Source: JBJHAX01 sp050480705 (GTDB lineage Bacteria; Actinomycetota; Nitriliruptoria; Nitriliruptorales; Nitriliruptoraceae). Taken from it: a stretch of DNA of 17,243 bases. The translations under genes and the position numbers were made by a program. The notes beneath the pieces were generated by a model. The model searched no databases and was not told where the DNA came from. It worked only from the letters and a program-made list of their open reading frames with translations. The DNA is taken from the NCBI GenBank assembly GCA_050480705.1, contig JBJHAX010000045.1:1-17243 (forward strand), read 5' to 3'. Numbering within the stretch: the first letter of the stretch is position 1; every line of letters starts with the position of its first letter. Of this stretch, positions 7,683 to 13,455 are shown in pieces.

Positions 7683-7839
7683 CTACGACCCGCGCAGCGG
7701 CGAGGGCGCTCGTCTCAACAGAGGTCGGCTCAACCCGTCGCGCGCGCTAGCACGGCAGTGGGCAGGAATCTGGAGCGCCGCTCCAAAGTGTGTACTTCTG
7801 TGTACTCCGTCGAACGCCGAACGAAAGGTACTCAGCAGA
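7683..7839. other. Spacer with 10-bp-phased direct repeat and small palindrome
   Basis: This is where the start of the RES gene and its antitoxin would be expected, but no coding sequence is recognisable. GGAGCG-C-CGCTCC (7772-7784) is a perfect 13-bp palindrome. Directly after it TGTGTACT occurs twice (7789-7796 and 7799-7806), ten bases apart, i.e. one helical turn. This may be a remnant operator of the lost toxin-antitoxin pair or a recombinase arm site; both are inference. Confidence 0.35.
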
Positions 7840-7869
7840 AACGCCTCGTAGCGGGGGCTACGAGGCGTT
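7840..7869 (-). terminator. Hairpin terminator of tRNA-Ala
   Basis: AACGCCTCGTAG (7840-7851) and CTACGAGGCGTT (7858-7869) form a perfect 12-bp stem around a 6-nt loop. On the minus strand it begins 3 nt after the encoded CCA end of tRNA-Ala and is followed by TCTGCTG. The T-tract is short, but stem strength and position right behind the tRNA make intrinsic termination the natural reading. Confidence 0.75.
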
Positions 7870-7872
7870 CTC

Positions 7873-7949
7873 TGGTGGAGGTGATCGGATTTGAACCGAC
7901 GGCCCCTTCGTTGCGAACGAAGTGCTCTGCCAGGCTGAGCTACACCCCC
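7873..7949 (-). tRNA. tRNA-Ala (anticodon CGC)
   Basis: The minus strand folds as a standard cloverleaf. The acceptor GGGGGTG (5' end at 7949) pairs with CACCTCC. The D-stem is GCTC/GAGC. The anticodon stem is CTTCG/CGAAG around loop TTCGCAA, with anticodon CGC at 7915-7913. The T-arm is GTCGG-TTCAAAT-CCGAT. The third acceptor pair is G3-U70, the main identity element for alanyl-tRNA synthetase, and the discriminator base is A. The mature part is 74 nt, and the CCA end is encoded (7873-7875). It reads GCG codons, which are abundant in this GC-rich genome. Confidence 0.95.
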
Positions 7950-7977
7950 AGGGATTGCCAAGTCGTGCCGACCTCGT

Positions 7978-7995
7978 ACGGACCGAGCGGTCCGT
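7978..7995. promoter_or_regulatory. 18-bp hairpin/palindrome upstream of tRNA-Ala
   Basis: ACGGACCG (7978-7985) and CGGTCCGT (7988-7995) are perfect complements around two bases. The site lies 28 nt before the tRNA 5' end and about 100 nt past the end of the GlpR-like gene on the same strand. It could be a leader hairpin processed off the tRNA, a factor-assisted terminator of the upstream gene, or an operator. No T-run follows. Confidence 0.4.
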
Positions 7996-8093
7996 CGAGC
8001 GCGCAGAGCGTAGCTCAGCACGACAAATGCCCGCCAACGCGCAACAGTGTCAATGACACGCGAAGCGACGCAGCCGCGTGGTACCGGCCCGGG

Positions 8094-8489
8094 TCAGTCG
8101 TCCCAGCGACGCAGCCGCACCGTGGTGCTGGCGTACGCCTCACTCATCGACTCGGCTCCAGCAGCGCGTGACAGGCCGGGCTGCGCCCCGTACACATCCG
8201 GCGGCCGCAGGCGCAGTTCACGCACCACGCGGCGGGCCTCGTCGCGCTGGATCTTGATGCGGCGCATCACCACGACGTAGGCGATGGTCGTCGCAAGCAG
8301 CACGGCGAACAACGGCCACAGCATGCCGCCGAAGAAGATCGCGGCGCCGAACGCGACCACGGTGAGCAGCAGCAGGCGGAAGAAGCGCGTTCGCCGCTTG
8401 ACGGTCATCGGGTTCTCTCGCAGCTTCACGCTGGACGGCTGCGGAACCGACGCCCGGTCGGCTTCGCCGACGTCACCGGAAGTCATCAT
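8094..8489 (-). CDS. Small two-TM membrane protein, possible short GlpR/SepX-type divisome protein
   Basis: The protein of about 131 aa has a hydrophilic N-terminus (1-28), a basic stretch KRRTRFFR, two close hydrophobic segments (about 37-54 and 56-75), then MRRIKIQRDEARR and a polar C-tail ending RRWDD. The pattern of basic residues, paired TM helices containing LWP, AYVVVMRR and a basic helix resembles the C-terminal half of actinobacterial GlpR/SepX. Those proteins are the membrane receptors that anchor the MoeA-like Glp at the division site and are encoded near glp. Here the gene follows galU-glp-moaC, which supports that reading. The usual N-terminal TM helix and cytoplasmic linker of GlpR/SepX are absent. 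ATG codons at 8489 and 8486 are the preferred starts (GGTGG just upstream); 8501 is also possible. The assignment rests on pattern and context, not alignment. Confidence 0.5.
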   Translation of the reverse strand: MMTSGDVGEADRASVPQPSSVKLRENPMTVKRRTRFFRLLLLTVVAFGAAIFFGGMLWPLFAVLLATTIAYVVVMRRIKIQRDEARRVVRELRLRPPDVYGAQPGLSRAAGAESMSEAYASTTVRLRRWDD

Positions 8490-8701
8490 CGTCCACCGCA
8501 TCCTCGGGCGCAGCGAGCGCCTCGTCGCACCGTAACACGGCCAGGATCGGTCGATCCCGGCGCCTCGTGGCCGGTCAGCCGCTCCGACGGTAACACCAGT
8601 GCACTCGAGGACGAAGTAACCACACCACCGTCATTTGGTCACCCTCGGTTACCGGCCTCGCACGTGAACCACCGATCGGACACCCCCGTGCCCGGCGCCG
8701 G
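8490..8701. other. Intergenic stretch between moaC and the GlpR-like gene
   Basis: About 210 bp with no supported gene. I searched the minus strand here for the missing N-terminal membrane helix of a longer GlpR/SepX and found no frame encoding one. GGATCG-GT-CGATCC (8544-8557) is a 6-bp hairpin that might attenuate transcription from moaC. The stretch around 8590-8650 is less GC-rich than its surroundings and may hold the promoter of the small membrane gene; no clear hexamers were assigned. Confidence 0.4.
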
Positions 8702-9226
8702 TCACTCAGCGCGATAGTCGCCCGAGCGTCCACCCGACTTGGCGAGAAGGCGCAGATCCGTCACGACGATGTCGCGCTGCACCGCTTTGAGCAGGTCGTA
8801 GAGGGTCAGCGCCGCCACGCTGGCTGCCGTGAGGGCCTCCATCTCGACACCGGTCCGGTCCGCGGCCCGCACCCGCGCCCGCACGTGTATCTCACCAGCG
8901 TCGGCGTCGACGTCGATGTCCACCGCGACCGAAGCGAGCGCGATCTGATGGCACAGCGGGATCAGTTCGAAGGTTCGCTTGGCGGCCTGGATGCCGGCGA
9001 TGCGCGCCACGCCGATCGCGTCACCCTTGGGCAGATCACCGTCGACGAGCCGCGCTGCGGTCTGCGGCGTCACGATCACGCGGCATCCCGCGACCGCCTC
9101 ACGTCGGGTGACGTCCTTTGCGCCGACGTCGACCATGCGCGCACGGCCACGGTCGTCGAGATGGGTGAGGCCATCGTCGCCTGGCCGGTCACCCTCCGGC
9201 GTGTCGGGGTCGTGGTGGCCGGCCAT
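8702..9226 (-). CDS. moaC: Cyclic pyranopterin monophosphate synthase MoaC
   Basis: This 174-aa protein converts 3',8-cyclo-7,8-dihydro-GTP to cyclic pyranopterin monophosphate in the first stage of molybdenum cofactor synthesis, in the cytosol as a hexamer. Family signatures are clear: LTHLDDRGRARMVDV near residue 20, DLPKGD (K67), ELIPLCHQIAL (C92-H93), TGVEMEALTAASVAALTLYDLLKAV (about 125-149) and LLAKSGGRSGDY at the end. The CHP of many MoaC proteins is CHQ here, a variation tolerated in the family. The frame is open to 9697 upstream but is antisense-like over glp. The ATG at 9226 is right because it overlaps the glp stop (TGATG), giving translational coupling. The first 19 residues are a polar extension. 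Confidence 0.95.
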   Translation of the reverse strand: MAGHHDPDTPEGDRPGDDGLTHLDDRGRARMVDVGAKDVTRREAVAGCRVIVTPQTAARLVDGDLPKGDAIGVARIAGIQAAKRTFELIPLCHQIALASVAVDIDVDADAGEIHVRARVRAADRTGVEMEALTAASVAALTLYDLLKAVQRDIVVTDLRLLAKSGGRSGDYRAE

Positions 9227-10485
9227 CAGTCGATGAGCAACTGGACGACGACCTGGGAGCCGGCAGGCACCTCGGTGGTGTCCTCGGGCACCACCGCGAG
9301 CCCGTCCGCGAGCGAGATCGATGAGATCACGTGGGATCCCTGCGGGCCGGTCGGTGTGGCGACCCAGCGGGCCCCGTCGCGCGACAGGCTCACGCGCGTG
9401 TAGCCACGCTTGTGCTCGGGCGCGCTCAATGGCGCCGTGGTCGTCGCCTTGACGGTCGGTCGCATGAGGTCGCGGCGTCCCTGCAGACGGCGGATCGCCG
9501 GACGGACGAAGACCTCGAACGACACGAACGCCGACACGGGGTTGCCGGGCAGTCCGATGACGGGAACGCGTCCGATGCGCCCGCGGATCTGGGGCATGCC
9601 GGGACGCATCGCGACCTTCGTCGAGACGACCTGGCCGAGCGCGCCGATGACATCGGGGAGCATGTCGCGTGTGCCCGCACTCGCACCGCCGGTGCACACG
9701 AACAGGTCCGCATGGCCGCTGTTGGTGTCGAACGCGTACATGAGTGCTTTGCGGTCATCCGGGACGATGCCGGCGGAGAACGGCACCCCTCCTGCGGCGC
9801 GCACCATCGCGGTGAGCATCGGGCCGTTGGTGTCACGGATCTGCCCGGGGCCCGGTTCACGATCGGCACGCACGAGCTCGTCACCGGTCGACATGACCAC
9901 GACACGCGGCGGCGGCACGCACTTGACGCGGGTGACACCTGCGGCCGCGAGCAACGCGATGTCAGCGGCTGACACACGACGACCGGCAGACATCAACGCC
10001 TGCCCGGGTTGGAGATCCTCGCCGGGCCGGCGCACGTGCGCGCCCTGCTCCACCGGACGATGGAAGCTCACCTCGGCGCGGTTGCCGGTCGTGAGCTCCA
10101 CCGGCACGACCGCATCAGCGCCGGACGGCAGCAGCGCCCCCGTCATGATCCTCACCGCACGGCCGTGCTGAATCTGGGGAGGGTTGCCGTCGCCCGCGAC
10201 GACCTCGCCCGCCACGGCGAGGTTGACCGGGGCCTGCGGCGAGGCGTGTGCGAGATCGGAGGCGACGACCGCGTAGCCGTCCATCGCCGCGTTCGCGAAC
10301 GCAGGCACCGTCACGTGGCAGGCGACGTCCTCGGCGAGGACCAGGCCGAGCGCGTCGACGAGTCGCAATGCGATCGGTTCGGTCGTCGGGACGAAGTCGA
10401 GCACGCCGGCGAGATGGTCGTCGACGCTGACGAGCTCATCGGGCAACGTGACGACGTCGCGACCCTGGCCGACGAACCCGCTCAC
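9226..10485 (-). CDS. glp: MoeA/gephyrin-like protein Glp
   Basis: This 419-aa protein belongs to the MoeA/gephyrin family, which inserts molybdate into adenylylated molybdopterin. Landmarks are PAFANAAMDGYAV (61-73; D69 matches the conserved catalytic Asp), TGALLPSGADAVV (115-127), the MPT-binding GGASAGTRDML (266-276) and GLPGNPVSAF (311-320). A C-terminal MoeA domain IV follows (about 340-419). The canonical KPGKP loop reads RPGMP (294-298), losing both lysines; similar PGMP loops are found in actinobacterial Glp proteins. In Corynebacterium, Glp also binds FtsZ and the membrane receptor GlpR, so a divisome role is possible. The position directly behind galU, with a 4-nt GTGA overlap, is the usual actinobacterial order. 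The GTG start at 10485 is fixed by that overlap. Confidence 0.9.
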   Translation of the reverse strand: MSGFVGQGRDVVTLPDELVSVDDHLAGVLDFVPTTEPIALRLVDALGLVLAEDVACHVTVPAFANAAMDGYAVVASDLAHASPQAPVNLAVAGEVVAGDGNPPQIQHGRAVRIMTGALLPSGADAVVPVELTTGNRAEVSFHRPVEQGAHVRRPGEDLQPGQALMSAGRRVSAADIALLAAAGVTRVKCVPPPRVVVMSTGDELVRADREPGPGQIRDTNGPMLTAMVRAAGGVPFSAGIVPDDRKALMYAFDTNSGHADLFVCTGGASAGTRDMLPDVIGALGQVVSTKVAMRPGMPQIRGRIGRVPVIGLPGNPVSAFVSFEVFVRPAIRRLQGRRDLMRPTVKATTTAPLSAPEHKRGYTRVSLSRDGARWVATPTGPQGSHVISSISLADGLAVVPEDTTEVPAGSQVVVQLLID

Positions 10486-11354
10486 CCGTCACGCTCCTCG
10501 ATCCAGTCCCGCAACCACGCGACGAACGCGGGGCCGAGGTCGTCGCGTGCCGCGGCGAGCTCGACGGTCGCCTTGAGATAGCCGAGCTTGTCGCCGACGT
10601 CGTGTCGGGGCGCGTCGAGCCGCACTCCGACCAGAGGTTCGCGCTGGGCCATCGCGCGCAGCGCGTCGGTGACCTGGATCTCGCCACCGCTGCCCGGTTC
10701 CGTGCGGTGCAGTTCGGCGAAGATCGCCGAGGGCAGCACGTAGCGCCCGATGACCGCCAACGTGGACGGCGCCTCGTCGACCGGGGGCTTCTCCACCAGG
10801 TCGGTGATCGCGAACTGCCCGTCGACGTCGGTCGCTTCCACGGTCGCGATGCCATACATCGACGCCTGTTCGCGCGGCACGTCGACCAGGGCGATCACGC
10901 CGCGGCCGGTCTGTTCGTGCAGCGCGATCATGTGCTCGAGGAAACGCGAGTCCGGATCGACGATGTCGTCGCCGAGCAGGACCGCGAAACTGTCGTCGCC
11001 GACGTGCTCCTCGGCCATCAGCACCGCGTGTCCGAGCCCGAGCGGCTCAGGCTGGCGGACACTGTGGATCCTCACCAGCGAGGCGAGCTCGCGGACCTGC
11101 GCGAGTTGGTCCACCTTGCCGCGCTTGTCCAGGTCGGCTTCGAGGCCGGGCAGACGGTCGAAATGGTCCTCGATCGAGGACTTGCCGGTCGACGTCACGA
11201 ACAGCACGTCGTCGAGTCCGGCGCGAGCACACTCCTCGACCATGTACTGGATGGCCGGCTTGTCGACGACCGGCAGCATCTCCTTGGCGACCGCCTTGGT
11301 GGCCGGCAGTGCACGGGTGCCCAGGCCGGCGACGGGCAGGACGGCCTTGCGCAC
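10482..11354 (-). CDS. galU: UTP-glucose-1-phosphate uridylyltransferase GalU
   Basis: This 290-aa enzyme makes UDP-glucose from UTP and glucose-1-phosphate for cell-wall and storage polysaccharides. The N-terminus VRKAVLPVAGLGTRALPATK contains the nucleotide-binding G-x-G-T-R-x-L-P-A-T-K loop (10-20). KEMLPVVDKPAIQYMVEE, VLLGDDIV, YGIATVE and GEIQVTDALRAM are all GalU signatures, and the length is normal. The frame runs open to 12170, but everything before the GTG at 11354 is antisense to the cyclo-ligase gene and not GalU-like. GGAGG stands 9 nt before that GTG. The stop overlaps the glp start (GTGA). It is divergent from the 5-FTHF cyclo-ligase, with a LexA-like palindrome in between. Confidence 0.95.
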   Translation of the reverse strand: MRKAVLPVAGLGTRALPATKAVAKEMLPVVDKPAIQYMVEECARAGLDDVLFVTSTGKSSIEDHFDRLPGLEADLDKRGKVDQLAQVRELASLVRIHSVRQPEPLGLGHAVLMAEEHVGDDSFAVLLGDDIVDPDSRFLEHMIALHEQTGRGVIALVDVPREQASMYGIATVEATDVDGQFAITDLVEKPPVDEAPSTLAVIGRYVLPSAIFAELHRTEPGSGGEIQVTDALRAMAQREPLVGVRLDAPRHDVGDKLGYLKATVELAAARDDLGPAFVAWLRDWIEERDG

Positions 11355-11447
11355 GTTCGTGCACCTCCGGTCGTGCCGCGGGTGGAGCAGCGAGAATGAC
11401 GGCGACACGCCGAGCCTATCGGCGCCCACCTCCGCTCCCATGGAGGT

Positions 11448-11459
11448 GAACGGCCGTTC
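11448..11459. promoter_or_regulatory. LexA (SOS) box-like palindrome
   Basis: GAACGGCCGTTC is a perfect 12-bp palindrome of the form GAAC-N4-GTTC, flanked as tGAACGGCCGTTCG. It matches most of the Gram-positive/actinobacterial LexA consensus CGAACRNRYGTTYG; the first base is T instead of C, and one inner R is C. It lies in the 183-bp divergent region, about 95 bp from galU and 80 bp from the cyclo-ligase. Whether LexA or another regulator uses it is not known. Confidence 0.4.
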
Positions 11460-11537
11460 GTTCGTGGTCGTTGCAGCCACGATTACGCTCGGTCGTCGCC
11501 TGCGACCAGCAGCCCGCACGCGACACGGGAGGCCTGC

Positions 11538-12155
11538 ATGGACGAGCCGGACGTGCTGGCGGATGCGAAGGCGGCGTTGCGCCGACGTGTCCGTGCACGG
11601 CGCGCGGCGCTCGCAGCGCCACGACGCGCTGCAGCGAGCGCTGCGATCTGCCGGCTGCTCGATGAGCTCGACGACCTCGCATCGGCGCGCACGGTGATGC
11701 TCTATGGCGCGTCGTCCGAAGAAGTCGACGTGTCGGCGTACGCGGACGCACTGCGGTCGCGTGGCGCCCGGACCTTCTACCCGCGCGTGGCGGGCGACGA
11801 CCTCGACGTCGTCGAGGTCACCGACGGCACGGTCTTCGACACCGGGTTCCGCGGCATCCTCGAGCCGCAGGGCCACGCCGTGGACGTGCGCGAGCTCGAC
11901 GCCGTGGTCGTGCCCGGCATCGCGTTCGATGCGGCCGGTCGGCGCCTGGGGCAGGGCAAGGGCTACTACGACCGGCTGCTGCCACACCTCGACGGGCCGC
12001 GGGTCGCCGTCGGGTTCGCCTGCCAGCTCGTCGACGACGTTCCGACCGGGCCGCACGACCAGCGGGTCGACGTCGTGGTGACCGACGAAGGGATCCACCG
12101 CACGCATCCCCCCCGCCTCGACCGTGAGGGCACCGAATCCGGCGGCGGGAGCTGA
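11538..12155 (+). CDS. 5-formyltetrahydrofolate cyclo-ligase
   Basis: This 205-aa enzyme converts 5-formyl-THF to 5,10-methenyl-THF with ATP, returning a storage folate to the one-carbon pool. Family features include an N-terminal basic helix KAALRRRVRARRAAL, YGASSEEVD (about 56-64), FYPRVAGDDLDVVEV, the DAVVVPGIAFD strand, and the signature GQGKGYYDRLLPHL (138-151) that binds ATP phosphates and the folate. The ATG at 11538 has GGGAGG 5 nt upstream. The C-terminal 15 residues are a disordered polar tail. It leads a run of plus-strand genes (FmdB, SAF protein) separated by gaps of about 130 bp, so one operon is possible but unproven. The gene is often called fau, ygfA or MTHFS in other genomes. 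Confidence 0.93.
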   Translation: MDEPDVLADAKAALRRRVRARRAALAAPRRAAASAAICRLLDELDDLASARTVMLYGASSEEVDVSAYADALRSRGARTFYPRVAGDDLDVVEVTDGTVFDTGFRGILEPQGHAVDVRELDAVVVPGIAFDAAGRRLGQGKGYYDRLLPHLDGPRVAVGFACQLVDDVPTGPHDQRVDVVVTDEGIHRTHPPRLDREGTESGGGS

Positions 12156-12283
12156 CCCGACCACGCGCAAGTCGCTTGCGGCACCCGGCAGGCTGCGGCA
12201 TCATCTGCGCCGATCATGCCGGTGCTCGCGCGCCGGTCGTGGCCGAATCGCGACTGACGCGTCGAACCTGCGGAGTGTCCACG

Positions 12284-12664
12284 ATGCCAACCTACGAGTA
12301 CGTCTGCCGCTCCTGCGGCGAACATCTCGAGGTCGTCCAGTCGTTCAAGGACGACGCGCTCACCACGTGCCCGGGCTGCCAGGGCGAGCTGCGCAAGGTC
12401 TTCAGCGCTGCGGGACTGATCTTCAAAGGCTCCGGCTGGCACGTCAAGGACTACGCGACGTCGAGCCGGTCCTCGGCGTCATCGTCCAGCGAGACTGGCG
12501 AGGGTTCGAAGGAGTCGGCCGCTAGCGCAGCCAAGGACAGCTCCTCCGGCAAGGACAGCTCGGCGGGCAAGGACAGCGCTTCCGGCAAGGACAGCTCCTC
12601 GACGTCCACCGCGAGCTCATCGACCTCCTCGACGTCGACGACCTCCGAGAAGAAGTCGGCCTGA
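12284..12664 (+). CDS. FmdB-family zinc-ribbon protein with Ser-rich repeat tail
   Basis: This 126-aa protein has the FmdB/CxxC_CxxC_SSSS zinc ribbon at residues 1-52: MPTYEYVCRSCG, then CPGC, with Cys 8, 11, 29 and 32 as the Zn ligands, followed by the family's GLIFKGSGWHVKDY. The rest (58-126) is low-complexity Ser/Thr/Ala with 6-residue KDSSSG-type repeats and a lysine end. FmdB was proposed as a regulator near formamidase/amidase genes. In actinobacteria the gene is a common neighbour of 5-FTHF cyclo-ligase and its job is unknown. The ATG at 12284 has CGGAG 8 nt upstream; a GTG three codons earlier is less likely. GGCGTC-GGC-GACGCC at 12668-12682, right after the stop, could be a weak terminator. 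Confidence 0.88.
   Translation: MPTYEYVCRSCGEHLEVVQSFKDDALTTCPGCQGELRKVFSAAGLIFKGSGWHVKDYATSSRSSASSSSETGEGSKESAASAAKDSSSGKDSSAGKDSASGKDSSSTSTASSSTSSTSTTSEKKSA
12533..12595 (+). repeat. 18-bp in-frame tandem repeat in the FmdB tail
   Basis: AAGGACAGC recurs at 12533, 12551, 12569 and 12587 with an exact 18-bp period, encoding four KDSxxG hexapeptides. In-frame tandem units of this kind can change copy number by slippage. Only the tail length would be affected, not the zinc ribbon. Confidence 0.85.
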
Positions 12665-12801
12665 CCCGGCGTCGGCGACGCCAGCTGGCCAGATCGAGCT
12701 GATCGGGCCGGGCCCGCCGTCCAGGCAGTTCGCTGCGGTCCTTCCACAGGCCCACACCACGCGGTCGACACGACACGGGCCGATGCGTGTTCGATTCGCC
12801 C

Positions 12802-13446
12802 ATGCAACGACGTCGTCTGCGAGACCACCTGGCCGGCCCTCCCCCGGCGCTACCTGCCCTGCTCGATCGTGCCAGCGAGCGCTGGGCGTCGGCGACACCA
12901 CGCCTGCGTGTGCTGGCCATTGCGGTGCTCGTCGCGCTGTTCGCGCTGGGTGGTCTCGTGCGGGTGACGGCGAGCCCGTACGGCCCGCCGACGACCGTGC
13001 TGGTCGCTGCACGCGACCTCGCGGTCGGTGAGCGACCCGACGCGGCCGATCTGCAGGCGCGACGCTGGCCGTCCGATCTGCTGCCCGCCGGCGCATTCGC
13101 CTCGTTCGCCGACCTCGGTGCTGAGACAACCGTCATCGCACCGCTTCCGGCGGGTGCTGTCGCGACCTCCCGCCACCTGGGAGGGCTCGGCATCGCCGAG
13201 CTTCTCGACGGCGAGGTCGTCGGGGTCCCGGTGCCAGCCGAGTCCGTCCCCGAGGTTGAGCCCGGCACTCGCGTCGATCTGGTCGGCCGCGACGCCTACG
13301 GCGATCCCGTCCGACTGGGCAGCCGCGCACTGCTCGTCACCGACGATGGTGTGACCGTGTGGCTCGCTGTTGCGCCGTCGGAAGCGGCGGGCGTCGCTGC
13401 CGCCGCAGCGGTCGGCACACTCACCCTGGTCGTGCATCCCGGCTGA
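12802..13446 (+). CDS. SAF-domain membrane-anchored protein (CpaB/RcpC-like)
   Basis: This protein of about 214 aa has a cytoplasmic basic N-terminus, one TM helix (about 36-56, VLAIAVLVALFALGGLVRV) and a SAF domain beginning TTVLVAARDLAVGERPDAADLQARRWP (64-90). LPAGAVATSRHL (about 115-126) and a C-terminal beta-rich part VPAESVPEVEPGTRVDLVG (144-162) follow. This layout is that of CpaB/RcpC, the periplasmic collar protein of Flp/Tad pili, and of actinobacterial SAF proteins found alone. No other Tad pilus gene is in the window, so a pilus role is not supported by context. Neither the ATG at 12802 nor the GTG at 12787 has a clear ribosome site; I chose the ATG. Its stop is only 9 bp from the stop of the convergent peptidase. 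Confidence 0.8.
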   Translation: MQRRRLRDHLAGPPPALPALLDRASERWASATPRLRVLAIAVLVALFALGGLVRVTASPYGPPTTVLVAARDLAVGERPDAADLQARRWPSDLLPAGAFASFADLGAETTVIAPLPAGAVATSRHLGGLGIAELLDGEVVGVPVPAESVPEVEPGTRVDLVGRDAYGDPVRLGSRALLVTDDGVTVWLAVAPSEAAGVAAAAAVGTLTLVVHPG

Positions 13447-13455
13447 AGCGTGACG

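Noticed and set aside
7683..8021. 112-codon minus-strand frame.
   Set aside because: It reads straight through the tRNA-Ala gene and its terminator, so it is not a protein gene.
8007..8053. Candidate promoter of tRNA-Ala: a perfect TTGACA (minus strand, 8053-8048) or TTGGCG (8037-8032) with TACGCT (8012-8007).
   Set aside because: TTGACA has only a GCATTT at the right distance, and TTGGCG to TACGCT is 19 bp; neither pair is convincing enough to list.
9227..9697. N-terminal extension of the MoaC frame.
   Set aside because: It is out-of-frame glp coding sequence; the TGATG overlap fixes the MoaC start.
11355..12170. The GalU frame stays open for 272 codons upstream of its start.
   Set aside because: The extension is antisense to the 5-FTHF cyclo-ligase gene, has no GalU similarity, and the GTG at 11354 has a proper GGAGG site.
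12787..13446. SAF protein as part of a Tad/Flp pilus locus.
   Set aside because: No pilin, CpaF ATPase, TadB/C or secretin gene is present; SAF proteins of this form also occur alone.
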